A stretch of 64,000 bases of DNA, from the NCBI RefSeq assembly GCF_042610495.1, contig NZ_JBHGAP010000006.1, positions 62,001 to 126,000 on the forward strand, read 5' to 3'. The notes under the pieces were generated by a model. It searched no databases, was not told where the DNA came from, and worked only from the letters and a program-made list of their open reading frames with translations. Below are positions 8,053-17,098 of the stretch, one piece after another. The DNA is from RU20A sp042610495 (GTDB lineage Bacteria; Pseudomonadota; Alphaproteobacteria; Rhizobiales; Rhizobiaceae). Every line of letters begins with the position of its first letter. Position 1 is the stretch's first letter. Both the position numbers and the translations under genes were made by a program.

Positions 8053-8149
8053 CTCCGGTCTCCGTTATCCTCGGCCACCGAGCCGAGGATCCACGCCACA
8101 AGTGCGGCGGATGCCGCATGGATGCTCGGGTCAAGCCCGAGCATGACGG
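8053..8149. repeat. Palindromic intergenic repeat, copy A1
   Basis: A 97-bp copy of a palindromic element nearly identical to the one at 8360-8456 (one difference, T at 8066 against C at 8373). Each half is a stem: TCCTCGG...CCGAGGA on the left and TGCTCGGG...CCCGAGCA on the right, with TGACGGA near the end. Similar elements recur at 13848, 18112, 33944, 35029, 40599 and 40768. The build resembles rhizobial intergenic mosaic (RIME-like) elements. No gene is seen in the 616-bp gap around it. Confidence 0.8.
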
Positions 8150-8359
8150 AGGGTGGTGAGCTTCAGATCGACGGATCGACCAGAATCATTCTGCCGCCTG
8201 ATGGCCGTCTGCATCATCGAACGACCGGCGGCGCGGCGGTGCGGTGGCGCCCGTGTCGGTTCAGCCCATGCCCGCCAGTTCGCGTGCCGCTTCGAGCGCC
8301 ACTATAGGAACGCCGTCTGCTCTTTTCCATGATGAGCCCACGGCAGTGCAGGGCGATCA

Positions 8360-8456
8360 CTCCGGTCTCCGTCATCCTCGGCCACCGAGCCGAGGATCCA
8401 CGCCACAAGTGCGGCGGATGCCGCATGGATGCTCGGGTCAAGCCCGAGCATGACGG
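8360..8456. repeat. Palindromic intergenic repeat, copy A2
   Basis: The second 97-bp copy, 210 bp after the first, with one mismatch to it. The near identity of the pair suggests a recent local duplication. It lies about 120 bp upstream of htpG. The sequence between the two copies (8150-8359) has no convincing gene. Confidence 0.8.
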
Positions 8457-8501
8457 GAAACTCTGACGTTTCTTCAAGCGCAAACACAATAGCCCGACCC
8501 C

Positions 8502-8523
8502 CTTGAATTCCCCGCCGGATTTC
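8502..8523 (+). promoter_or_regulatory. Possible heat-shock promoter of htpG
   Basis: CTTGAA at 8502-8507 fits the -35 box of alphaproteobacterial sigma32 (RpoH) promoters, and GATTTC about 12 bases further is a weak -10 candidate. Its place about 60 bp before the htpG start is right for a heat-shock gene. The -10 match is poor. Confidence 0.3.
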
Positions 8524-8578
8524 GCCACCTGAGGCGCACTTCCATCACTGCCATGTAAACCAAGGAGGTTTTCCGCCG

Positions 8579-10483
8579 ATGACTGCTGCCGCCAAGGGTT
8601 CCGTCGAGAACCATGTGTTCGAGGCCGATGTCGCGAAGCTTCTGCACCTGATGGTGCATTCGGTCTATTCCGACAAGGATGTGTTCCTGCGCGAACTGAT
8701 CTCGAATGCCGCCGATGCCTGCGAGAAGCTGCGCTACGAGGCGATCGAGAATCCCGCCCTTCTCGGGACCGATCCGCAGGCCAAGATCGCGCTGACGCTG
8801 GACGAGGAAGGCAAGCGGCTGATCGTCGAGGATAACGGCATCGGCATGGGCCGCGAGGAGCTGGTGGAGGCGCTCGGCACCATCGCGCGCTCCGGCACCA
8901 AGGCCTTCATGGAGCGCATCGAGGCGGCCCAGAAGGAGAAGGAAGGCGGCGCGGCCGGCGCGCAGCTGATCGGCCAGTTCGGCGTCGGCTTCTATTCCGC
9001 CTTCATGGTGGCCGAGCGCATCGATGTCGCCACGCGCCGCGCCGGGGCTTCCGATGCCTTCCTGTGGTCGTCGGACGGCAAGGGCAGCTATACGGTCGCC
9101 GCTATCGACCCGTCCGAAGCGCCGGCGCGCGGCACGCGGATCACGCTCCATCTGCTCGACGATGCCAAGCAGTACACGTCGAAATGGACGGTCGAGAAGA
9201 TCGTCAAGGACCAGTCCGGCCATGTGCCGGTGCCGATCACCATCATCGACAAGCCCGGCGAGGAGGCCCGCCAGATCGCCGACGGTTCGGCGCTGTGGAC
9301 GAAGTCGAAGGGCGACATCAGCAAGCAAGACTACGCCGAATTCTATCGCGGCGTTTCCGGCCAGTATGACGATCCGGCGCTGACGGTGCATTTCCGCGCC
9401 GAGGGCCGGCATGAATATACCGCGCTCGCCTTCGTGCCGGGCTCGCGGCCCTTCGACCTCTTCGACCCCGACCGCAAGGGGCGCATGAAGCTTTATGTGA
9501 AGCGCGTCTTCATCACCGACGATGCCGATCTCATGCCGCGCTACCTGCGCTTCGTGCGCGGCCTTGTGGACACCGCCGACCTGCCGCTCAACGTGTCCCG
9601 CGAGATGATCCAGGAAAGCCCGATTCTCGGCGCGATCCGCAAGGGCGTGACGAACCGCGTGCTGAAGGACATCGAGAAGCTGGCCGAGAACGAGCCGGAG
9701 ACATTCGCGACCGTCTGGGAGACCTTCGGCACGGTGCTGAAGGAAGGCATCTACGAGGACTTCGAGCGGCGCCAGCAGATCCTCTCGCTGTCGCGCTTCA
9801 GGACGACGACATCCGGCGAGGGCGTGCGCTCGCTTGCCGATTACGTCAAGGACATGAAGGACGGCCAGCAGGCGATCTACTACATCACCGGCGACAATGC
9901 CCAGCAGATCCTCGCCTCGCCGCAGCTCGAAGGCTTCCGCGCCAAGGGCGTCGAGGTGCTGCTTCTCACCGATCCCGTCGACAGTTTCTGGGTGACGGCG
10001 GTGCCGGATTTCGATGGCAAGGCGTTCAAGTCGGTGACGCAGGGCGGCGCCGATCTCGCGACCATCGGCGGTGCGGACGAGGCCGAAACGAAGCCGGTCG
10101 AGGCGACCCCGGCGGTGACGGATTTCGTGACCTTTGCGAAGGGCGTGCTCTCGGACGCCGTCTCCGACGTGCGCGTCTCCGACCGCCTGCGCGAAAGTGC
10201 CGTCTGCCTCGTGGCCCCCGAGCATGGGCCGGACCGGCATCTCGAGAAGATCCTGCAGGGCGCAGGCCGCCTGTCGGAGACGGCGAAGCCGGTGCTGGAG
10301 GTCAATCCCGCCCATGATCTCGTCAAGGCGCTGGCCGGGCGACCGGACGATCAGGATCTCAAGACGGATGCGGCGCATCTGCTGCTCGACCAGGCCCGCA
10401 TTCTCGACGGCGACAAGCCGGCCGATCCCAAGGCCTTTGCCGAGCGCCTGTCGCGACTGTTCGACCGGGCGCTGAAGGCCTGA
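8579..10483 (+). CDS. htpG: Molecular chaperone HtpG (bacterial Hsp90)
   Basis: A 634-residue cytosolic Hsp90 dimer that remodels client proteins in an ATP-driven clamp cycle, usually with DnaK. The GHKL ATPase domain is clear at the N-terminus: FLRELISNAADACEKLRYEA (about 37-56), VEDNGIGMGREEL and the lid IGQFGVGFYSAFMVA. The middle domain has LPLNVSREMIQES with the gamma-phosphate-contacting arginine. The C-terminal dimerisation domain ends in SRLFDRALKA and, as expected for bacteria, lacks an MEEVD tail. The ATG at 8579 follows a full AAGGAGG ribosome site. It is monocistronic: repeats lie upstream and a strong terminator at 10509 downstream. Confidence 0.98.
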   Translation: MTAAAKGSVENHVFEADVAKLLHLMVHSVYSDKDVFLRELISNAADACEKLRYEAIENPALLGTDPQAKIALTLDEEGKRLIVEDNGIGMGREELVEALGTIARSGTKAFMERIEAAQKEKEGGAAGAQLIGQFGVGFYSAFMVAERIDVATRRAGASDAFLWSSDGKGSYTVAAIDPSEAPARGTRITLHLLDDAKQYTSKWTVEKIVKDQSGHVPVPITIIDKPGEEARQIADGSALWTKSKGDISKQDYAEFYRGVSGQYDDPALTVHFRAEGRHEYTALAFVPGSRPFDLFDPDRKGRMKLYVKRVFITDDADLMPRYLRFVRGLVDTADLPLNVSREMIQESPILGAIRKGVTNRVLKDIEKLAENEPETFATVWETFGTVLKEGIYEDFERRQQILSLSRFRTTTSGEGVRSLADYVKDMKDGQQAIYYITGDNAQQILASPQLEGFRAKGVEVLLLTDPVDSFWVTAVPDFDGKAFKSVTQGGADLATIGGADEAETKPVEATPAVTDFVTFAKGVLSDAVSDVRVSDRLRESAVCLVAPEHGPDRHLEKILQGAGRLSETAKPVLEVNPAHDLVKALAGRPDDQDLKTDAAHLLLDQARILDGDKPADPKAFAERLSRLFDRALKA

Positions 10484-10508
10484 GACGGACAGATCCCGCA
10501 TGAAGGAA

Positions 10509-10545
10509 CGGCCCGGGCGATGCAATCGCCCGGGCCGCTTTCGTG
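10509..10545 (+). terminator. Intrinsic terminator after htpG
   Basis: A perfect 13-bp stem, CGGCCCGGGCGAT (10509-10521) with ATCGCCCGGGCCG (10525-10537), closed by the loop GCA and followed by CTTTCGTGT. It lies 25 bases after the htpG stop and just before the end of the opposing chemoreceptor gene, so it may serve both. Confidence 0.8.
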
Positions 10546-10560
10546 TAAAGCCGTGCCGGT

Positions 10561-12294
10561 TCAGGCCGCCACGTTGGTTGCCGCCGGGTTTCGGGGGCCG
10601 CGGTACTCGGACGGCAGGGAGGAGCCATCCTCGCGCTGAACCTTGCGGCGGTTGAGCTTGAAGTCGCCGACCAGTTCGGCAAGGTCGTCCGATCCGGTTG
10701 CCAGGCTCTCGCTGATCGCGACGGTGCGATGCACCATCTCGGCGTTCTGGCGCGTCACCTCATCCAGGTCGCGGATCGACAGTTTCATGTGATTGATGCC
10801 GGTGGTCTGTTCCATGGCGGCGGTCGCGATGCCATCGATGTTCTGGTCGATCGTTTCGACGAAGGCCGTGATCTCCTCCAGAGACCGGCCCGTGGCATCG
10901 ACCAGACGCACACCCTCCACCACCTCGCGCCCGGCATTGCCGATCAGCGCGCGGATATCGCTGGCCGCACTCGCAGAGCGCTGCGCGAGGGCGCGCACTT
11001 CCTGCGCCACGACGGCAAAGCCCTTGCCGGCATCACCGGCGCGCGCCGCCTCGACGCCGGCGTTCAGCGCCAGAAGGTTGGTCTGGAAGGCGATGTCATT
11101 GATCACGCCAATGATGGTGCCGATCTGTTCGGATGCCTTTTCGATGCGGTGCATGGCAGCCACCGTCTCGCGCAGGACCGTACCGGATTCGGAGGCCGAG
11201 CTCCGGGCTTCCTGCACCAGCCGGCGCGTTTCCGTCGTATTGGCCGCAGCGCGCTCGATGGTGGCGGCGACCTGCTCAAGCGACGTGGATGTTGCTTCCA
11301 GCGCGCGCGCCTGCTGCTTCGTGCGCTCGGCGAGCTCGTCGGCGGAGCTGTGCATGTCCTGGCTGTCGGTCTTCAGCTGGCGGGTGCGCGCCAGAACCCG
11401 CTCCAGCGTGCGCTGGAAGGCGCCGATCGAGATGTTGAAATCGCGTCTGAGCTTTTCCAGCTCGCCGACGAAGGGCTTGTCGAGCGTGATGCGCACATTG
11501 CACTGCGACAGGCGCTCCAGCCCGGCGCCGATCTCCTCGACCGCATGCATGCGAGAGGTGATGTCGGTCGCAAACTTCACCACCTTGGTGACGTTGCCGT
11601 CCTCGTCAATGATCGGATTGTAGGATGCCTGGATGAACACACGCTGCCCGTCCTTGGCGATGCGCATGAACTGATCAGAGGCGAATGTGCCGCGGCCAAG
11701 GTCGCGCCAGAAGGTGCGATAGTCTTCGCTGGCCGCATAGGACGGCTCGCAGAACATGGCGTGGTGCTTGCCGACGATTTCGGGCAGGGTGTAGCCGAGG
11801 GCTTCGAGGAAATTCTCGTTCGCCGCGAGGATACGACCGTCCGGCGTGAACTCGATAATGGCCATCGCGCGCGACAGGGCCTCGATCTTGCCGGCTTCGT
11901 CCATGGCGGCGCGGTGCTGGGCGGTGATGTCTGTGGCGAACTTCACCACCTTGTAAGGCTTGCCGCGGCGGAAGATCGGATTGTAGGTGGCCTCGATCCA
12001 GACATGGCGGCCGCCCTTGCCGACACGTCGATACTTGCCCTGATCGAAGTTGCCGGCGCCGAGGCTTGCCCAGAAGGCGCGGTAAGCCTCGGACTTCGCC
12101 TCCTCTGCCGTCACGAAGAGGCTGTGGTGGCGTCCGACGATCTCTTCGGCCGTATAGCCGACGGTCTTGCAGAAGTTTTCGTTGGCCGCAAGAATATTGC
12201 CGGATAGATCGAACTCGATGACCGCCTGGGACCGGTGGATGGCATCGAGCATGGCCAGACGCTCGCGGGCACCGAGCAAATGTCTGAGGGACAT
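10561..12294 (-). CDS. Cytosolic methyl-accepting chemotaxis protein with two PAS domains
   Basis: A 577-residue chemoreceptor without membrane segments. Two PAS domains of near-identical plan lie at about 20-130 and 145-255; each has AIIEF/AVIEF...ILAANENF and ends in KVVKFATDIT, the PAC motif. A linker follows and then the signalling coiled coil with the hairpin tip IAFQTNLLALNAGVEAARAG, which contacts CheA/CheW. It probably senses redox state or an intracellular ligand; the cofactor is unknown. The ATG at 12294 (MSLRHLLG) has GAGGAG about ten bases upstream; an in-frame ATG at 12360 would add 22 residues. The C-terminus (TNVAA) carries no CheR-docking pentapeptide. Confidence 0.9.
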   Translation of the reverse strand: MSLRHLLGARERLAMLDAIHRSQAVIEFDLSGNILAANENFCKTVGYTAEEIVGRHHSLFVTAEEAKSEAYRAFWASLGAGNFDQGKYRRVGKGGRHVWIEATYNPIFRRGKPYKVVKFATDITAQHRAAMDEAGKIEALSRAMAIIEFTPDGRILAANENFLEALGYTLPEIVGKHHAMFCEPSYAASEDYRTFWRDLGRGTFASDQFMRIAKDGQRVFIQASYNPIIDEDGNVTKVVKFATDITSRMHAVEEIGAGLERLSQCNVRITLDKPFVGELEKLRRDFNISIGAFQRTLERVLARTRQLKTDSQDMHSSADELAERTKQQARALEATSTSLEQVAATIERAAANTTETRRLVQEARSSASESGTVLRETVAAMHRIEKASEQIGTIIGVINDIAFQTNLLALNAGVEAARAGDAGKGFAVVAQEVRALAQRSASAASDIRALIGNAGREVVEGVRLVDATGRSLEEITAFVETIDQNIDGIATAAMEQTTGINHMKLSIRDLDEVTRQNAEMVHRTVAISESLATGSDDLAELVGDFKLNRRKVQREDGSSLPSEYRGPRNPAATNVAA

Positions 12295-12561
12295 AGAGTA
12301 GAAACTCCTCAATGAGCGATCGTTCCCGGCAGGGATGTGCCTGACGTGGCCTAACAACACGTGGCCATGCTACCGCGTTTCTTATTTCGAAAGAATGAAT
12401 AGAACGCGGATATTCCAACGAAATGAGGAACCTGGCGATCGTCAAGTTGCCTCTCGATGGTTGCGGCCATGCGCGGACGTCATGAGGCTGTGAGGGTTTT
12501 TCGTTTGGCGCCCGGCGATCGGGCTGCGATAACGGCGCCACGAGCAACCAGGGAGCTGACC

Positions 12562-13749
12562 ATGGCCGGCAAGAACGAATTCGTCTGGGAAGATCCTTTT
12601 CTTCTCGAGGACCAGCTGACCGAAGACGAGCGCATGATCCGCGACACGGCCCGCGCCTATGCGCAGGAGAAGCTGCAGCCGCGCGTGATCGAGGCCTATC
12701 GCGAGGAGAAGACCGAGCCCGGCATCTTCCGCGAAATGGGCGAGGTCGGCCTCCTGGGCGTGACCGTGCCCGACACCTATGGCGGGGTCGGCGCCTCCTA
12801 CGTCGCCTACGGCCTGATCGCCCGCGAGGTCGAGCGCGTCGACAGCGGCTACCGCTCCATGATGAGCGTGCAGTCCTCCCTCGTCATCTACCCGATCCAC
12901 GCCTATGGCTCGGAAGAGCAGCGGCAGAAATACCTGCCGAAGCTGATCTCGGGCGAATATATCGGCTGCTTCGGCCTGACCGAGCCGGACGCCGGCTCCG
13001 ATCCCGGCGGCATGAAGACCCGCGCCATCAAGACCGAGGGCGGCTACCGTCTCGTCGGCTCGAAGATGTGGATCTCGAATGCGCCGATCGCCGATGTCTT
13101 CGTGGTCTGGGCAAAATCGGAAGCCCATGGCGGCGCCATCCGCGGCTTCATCCTGGAGAAGGGCATGAAGGGCCTCTCGGCACCGAAGATCGGCGGCAAG
13201 CTGTCGCTGCGCGCTTCGGTGACCGGCGAGATCGTCATGGACAATGTCGAGGTCGGCGAAGAGCAGCTGCTGCCGAATGTCGAAGGCCTCAAGGGTCCGT
13301 TCGGCTGCCTCAACCGGGCACGCTACGGCATTTCCTGGGGCGTGATGGGGGCGGCCGAATTCTGCTGGCATGCCGCCCGCCAGTATGGTCTCGACCGCAA
13401 GCAGTTCGGCAAGCCGCTCGCCCAGACGCAGCTCTTCCAGAAGAAGCTCTCGGACATGCTGACGGAGATCGCGCTCGGCCTGCAGGGCTCCCTGCGCGTC
13501 GGCCGGCTGATGGACGAGCACCGCATGGCGCCGGAGATGATCTCCATCGTCAAGCGCAACAATTGCGGCAAGGCGCTCGACATCGCCCGCATGGCCCGCG
13601 ACATGCACGGCGGCAACGGCATTTCCGAGGAATACCAGGTGATGCGCCACATGGTGAACCTCGAGACGGTGAACACCTACGAGGGGACGCACGACGTGCA
13701 TGCGCTGATCCTCGGCCGGGCGCAGACGGGGTTGCAGGCGTTTTTCTGA
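12562..13749 (+). CDS. gcdH: Glutaryl-CoA dehydrogenase
   Basis: A 395-residue FAD acyl-CoA dehydrogenase that oxidises and decarboxylates glutaryl-CoA to crotonyl-CoA in lysine, hydroxylysine and glutarate breakdown, passing electrons to ETF. The family signatures are present: CFGLTEPDAGSDPGGM for FAD and substrate, and the catalytic base E374 in NTYEGTHDVHALILGRA, the GCDH-type ending. The N-terminal WEDPFLLEDQLTEDERMIRDTA is also typical of GCDH. The ATG at 12562 has GGGAG upstream; extending to an ATG at 12457 adds 35 residues of non-family sequence. The CoA-transferase 400 bp downstream is its expected partner. Confidence 0.95.
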   Translation: MAGKNEFVWEDPFLLEDQLTEDERMIRDTARAYAQEKLQPRVIEAYREEKTEPGIFREMGEVGLLGVTVPDTYGGVGASYVAYGLIAREVERVDSGYRSMMSVQSSLVIYPIHAYGSEEQRQKYLPKLISGEYIGCFGLTEPDAGSDPGGMKTRAIKTEGGYRLVGSKMWISNAPIADVFVVWAKSEAHGGAIRGFILEKGMKGLSAPKIGGKLSLRASVTGEIVMDNVEVGEEQLLPNVEGLKGPFGCLNRARYGISWGVMGAAEFCWHAARQYGLDRKQFGKPLAQTQLFQKKLSDMLTEIALGLQGSLRVGRLMDEHRMAPEMISIVKRNNCGKALDIARMARDMHGGNGISEEYQVMRHMVNLETVNTYEGTHDVHALILGRAQTGLQAFF

Positions 13750-13847
13750 GAGAACGTCGCTGGGCTTGCAGGCGAGTGCAACCCTGCCGCAAGCCGCTGT
13801 CCCCGCCTCGCCCCATGACACTCGCCTGACTAAGTGTCGCCCCCCTT

Positions 13848-13937
13848 CTCCGTCATCCTCGGGCTTGACCCGAGGATCCACAGCCAAGAATGCGGCTGTC
13901 GCAATGGATCCTCGGGTCAAGCCCGAGGATGACGGAG
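13848..13937. repeat. Palindromic intergenic repeat, copy A3 (33-bp inverted arms)
   Basis: Perfect inverted arms of 33 bp (13848-13880 and 13905-13937) flank a 24-bp centre. Each arm itself contains the TCCTCGGG-CTTGA-CCCGAGGA stem-loop. This is the cleanest copy of the A family in the window and closely matches the one at 18112-18202. It occupies the gcdH/CoA-transferase gap. Confidence 0.88.
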
Positions 13938-14054
13938 GGTGGGGCAGGCTGACGGAGAAGGGGCAGGCTGACGGTGGGTATCGCAGGCCGACAGCGGGCA
14001 GGGCGAGCCAGGCGAACACGAGCCGCGCGTCTGCGCGGCCGGACGAAGTCTTTT

Positions 14055-14101
14055 CAGACCAAGGACTTGGTCTGGCTGGATCCCGGCTCGGGGGCCGGGA
14101 T
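14055..14101. repeat. Double hairpin upstream of CoA-transferase gene
   Basis: Two adjacent stems: CAGACCAAG (14055-14063) with CTTGGTCTG (14066-14074), and ATCCCGGC (14080-14087) with GCCGGGAT (14094-14101), the latter followed by GACGG as in the A repeats. It lies about 50 bp before the next start codon and may be a divergent repeat half-copy that affects the 5' leader. Confidence 0.55.
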
Positions 14102-14152
14102 GACGGCAGCGGAGGGCGTAAGTGCCCGCCCCCATCCCACGGAGACAAGACC

Positions 14153-15364
14153 ATGAGCGAGACCCATCCCCTTGCCGGCCTGAAGGTGCTGGAGCTGGCG
14201 CGCATTCTGGCGGGTCCGTGGATCGGGCAGACGCTGGCCGATCTCGGCGCGGAGGTGATCAAGGTGGAGAGCCCGCAGGGCGACGACACCCGCACCTGGG
14301 GGCCGCCCTTCGTGGAGGGCGAGGACGGGGAGCGGCTCGATGCGGCCTATTTCCACGCCTGCAATCGCGGCAAGAAGTCCGTCGTGCTCGACTTCACCAC
14401 GCCCGAGGGACAGGAAGCGGTGCGGCGGCTCGCAGCGCAGTCCGACGTGCTGGTCGAGAACTTCAAGGTGGGCGGGCTCGACAAGTACGGGCTCGACTAC
14501 GAGAGCCTGAAGGCGGTCAATCCGCGGCTCGTCTACTGCTCCGTCACCGGCTTCGGGCAGGACGGGCCCTACGCGCATCGCGCCGGCTACGACTATATCG
14601 TGCAGGGCATGAGCGGCATCATGGATCTCACCGGCGAGCCGGAGCGCGAGCCGCAGAAGATCGGTGTCGCCTTTGCCGACATCTTCACCGGCCTTTACGG
14701 CGTGATCGCCATCCAGGCGGCACTGGCCCACCGCGAACGCACCGGACGGGGCCAGCGCATCGACATGGCGCTGCTCGACTGCATGACCGGCGTTCTCGCC
14801 AACCAGGCGCTGAACTTTCTCGTTTCCGGCAAGGCGCCGAAGCGGCTCGGCAATGCGCATCCCAATATCGCGCCATACCAGGTCTTCCCTGTCGCCGACG
14901 GGCATCTGATCGTCGCCGTTGGCAATGACCGGCAGTTCGTGCGGTTCGCGAACCTGCTGGGACGCGAGGACATCGGCGCCGATCCGCGCTTTGCGACCAA
15001 CGCGCTGCGTGTCGCCAACCGCGACGTGCTGACCGAGGCGCTGTCGGCCGAGACGGTGCGCTTCGAACGCGACAGGCTGCTCGCCCTTCTGGAAGCCGAG
15101 GGCGTGCCCGGCGGGCCCATCAATACGGTGGCCGATGTCTTCGACGATCCCCAGATCGTCCACCGGAAGATGCGTGTCGATCTCCCGCATTCGGGAGCCA
15201 GGGACAGGACGGCACCCGGCGTGCGCACGCCGATCGTCTTTTCCGATGCGAGCCTTGCATTGACGCGCGGCGCGCCGCGGCTGGGCGAGCACACGCAGGA
15301 GATCCTGGCCGGACTTGATCTTACGCAAGAACCTGAGAATGCTTTCATAAATCCAAAGAAGTAG
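14153..15364 (+). CDS. Family III CoA-transferase, probable succinyl-CoA:glutarate CoA-transferase
   Basis: A 403-residue CaiB/BaiF (family III) CoA-transferase, an interlocked dimer that swaps CoA between acids through an aspartyl-CoA intermediate. The N-terminal Rossmann part has LKVLELARILAGPWIGQTLADLGAEVIKVE; the probable catalytic aspartate is D176 in GVAFADIFTGLYG. Its position beside gcdH, as in many proteobacteria with human SUGCT-like enzymes, suggests that it activates glutarate to glutaryl-CoA. The ATG at 14153 has GGAGA upstream; the longer in-frame reading from 13766 runs through a palindromic repeat and is not credible as protein. Confidence 0.87.
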   Translation: MSETHPLAGLKVLELARILAGPWIGQTLADLGAEVIKVESPQGDDTRTWGPPFVEGEDGERLDAAYFHACNRGKKSVVLDFTTPEGQEAVRRLAAQSDVLVENFKVGGLDKYGLDYESLKAVNPRLVYCSVTGFGQDGPYAHRAGYDYIVQGMSGIMDLTGEPEREPQKIGVAFADIFTGLYGVIAIQAALAHRERTGRGQRIDMALLDCMTGVLANQALNFLVSGKAPKRLGNAHPNIAPYQVFPVADGHLIVAVGNDRQFVRFANLLGREDIGADPRFATNALRVANRDVLTEALSAETVRFERDRLLALLEAEGVPGGPINTVADVFDDPQIVHRKMRVDLPHSGARDRTAPGVRTPIVFSDASLALTRGAPRLGEHTQEILAGLDLTQEPENAFINPKK

Positions 15365-15433
15365 TGAGGGCGCATTAAGCGATCCTTGAACCCCAGGCCG
15401 TAGTGTCCGGCCCAGATCGGGGAGGATCGTACC

Positions 15434-16984
15434 GTGCAGGATTTCATTCGCAGCAGTGCGGGACGGCAGTTCCTCGTTCTGGCGTGCCTGGCCTGCCTGG
15501 CCTGGGCCGCAGCCTATGTCATGCGGTTCGAACTCGACGCCCAGTTGCGCGAGAATGACGGGCCTGCGGTAACGCTGGTGCTGGCGACCCTGAACATTTT
15601 CGGGCTGGCGAGCTTCATCTATGCCGCCTTGCGTGTGCGCGACCTGCGCGATGAATCGCTGCGCCGCCGGCAGGCCGCCGAACGCGCCAACCACATCGCC
15701 ACCCACGACCAGCTGACCCGCCTGCCGAACCGCTACGCGCTGGAACGCTTTACCGTTGCCGACATGGATGGCGGCGACAGCCCGGTCGAGCGGGCGACCG
15801 TCTTTGCGATCGATCTCGACGGCTTCAAGAAGGTGAATGACCTCGTCGGCCATCGCGGCGGCGACATGCTGCTGGCGGAGATTGCGCGGCGGCTCTCCTC
15901 GTTTACGGACAAGGGCTGCGTCTTCCGGCTCGGCGGCGACGAATTCCTCGCCGTGGCCCGCGACCTGACGCCGGCCAAGGAAGAGAAGTTCGCAGCCATG
16001 CTGATCCATGCGCTGACGCGCCCTGTGGTGACCGGCGACACGACAAGCCAGGTGGGCGCGAGCGTCGGCTATGCCCGCTGGCCGGAGCATGCCAGCGCCT
16101 TCGGCGAAGCCTGCCATCTGGCCGATGTCGCGCTCTACGAGGCCAAGAACGGGGGGCCGAACCGCGCAGCCCTCTTCGAGGCTGGCATGCTGGAACGGGT
16201 GAGCGCCAAGGCGCGGCTGGAAAGCCGGCTGCGACAGGCGATCGACGAGGGCCGCATCACCTGCCATTACCAGCCGCTGATCGACCTCAGGACCGGCGAC
16301 ATCCGCGGCTTCGAGGCGCTGGCCCGCTGGCAGGACGAGACCGGCGCCTTCATCTCGCCCCAGCACTTCATTACCGTTGCCGAGGAAATCGGCCTGATCA
16401 CGCCGCTCTTCGAGCAACTGCTGGAAAAAGCCTGCCGCACCGCCGCCGACTGGCCGGCCGAGATTGGCCTTTCCTTCAATCTCTCGCCGCTGCAACTGGA
16501 AGACCGCCTGCTCGGCGAGCGCATAGCCCGCATCCTCCAGAAGACCGGGCTCGATCCGGCCCGGCTGGAAATGGAGATCACCGAGAATGCGCTAATGACC
16601 GAGCCGGAACTGGCGGCCACGCTGATCGAGGGTTTTCGCGCCCTCGGCATGAAGATGGCACTCGACGATTTCGGCACCGGCTATTCCAGCCTCGCCCAGC
16701 TCGCCCGCTTCCAGTTCGACAAGATCAAGCTCGACAAGAGCCTGGTGCCGAAGAACCTCGCGGAAGGCCGCGAGGCGAAGATCGTGCGCGCCATGCTGGG
16801 TCTCGGCAAGAGCCTGAACGTCACCATGACCATCGAGGGGCTGGAGGAACACAGCCAGCTCGCCTACTTCCTCGCCGAAGGCTGCGATATCGGCCAGGGC
16901 TACCTCTTCGGCCGCCCCATGCCGGCGGACGCCGCACTGGCGTTCATTGCCGAGCGGGAGAGCATCGGAGCCATGGCCTCCTGA
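15434..16984 (+). CDS. Membrane GGDEF-EAL cyclic-di-GMP protein
   Basis: A 516-residue protein with two N-terminal membrane helices (about 12-31 and 46-66), then a diguanylate cyclase domain (about 85-245) and an EAL phosphodiesterase domain (about 255-505). The GGDEF motif is intact (RLGGDEFLA). EAL residues are also kept: FEALARW, MEITENALM, DDFGTGYSS and the EGLEE region. KLDKS stands where KIDKS is usual. Both synthesis and breakdown of c-di-GMP are therefore possible; which one dominates cannot be told. The short periplasmic loop between the helices (about 32-45) leaves little room for a sensor. It stands alone between the CoA-transferase and an EamA transporter. Confidence 0.93.
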   Translation: MQDFIRSSAGRQFLVLACLACLAWAAAYVMRFELDAQLRENDGPAVTLVLATLNIFGLASFIYAALRVRDLRDESLRRRQAAERANHIATHDQLTRLPNRYALERFTVADMDGGDSPVERATVFAIDLDGFKKVNDLVGHRGGDMLLAEIARRLSSFTDKGCVFRLGGDEFLAVARDLTPAKEEKFAAMLIHALTRPVVTGDTTSQVGASVGYARWPEHASAFGEACHLADVALYEAKNGGPNRAALFEAGMLERVSAKARLESRLRQAIDEGRITCHYQPLIDLRTGDIRGFEALARWQDETGAFISPQHFITVAEEIGLITPLFEQLLEKACRTAADWPAEIGLSFNLSPLQLEDRLLGERIARILQKTGLDPARLEMEITENALMTEPELAATLIEGFRALGMKMALDDFGTGYSSLAQLARFQFDKIKLDKSLVPKNLAEGREAKIVRAMLGLGKSLNVTMTIEGLEEHSQLAYFLAEGCDIGQGYLFGRPMPADAALAFIAERESIGAMAS

Positions 16985-17098
16985 GGTCTTCGCCGCGCAT
17001 CCAAGGCCACCGGCATTGATCGATCCATCAGCATTGGTGGCTGGTCGGCGCGCGTCCTTTGTGGCACATGCGGGTCGATTGCGTCAGGATACCCTTTC

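Noticed and set aside
13766..14152. Longer start of the CoA-transferase reading frame
   Set aside because: The extra codons read through the A3 palindrome and hairpins and encode low-complexity sequence; the family N-terminus begins at 14153.
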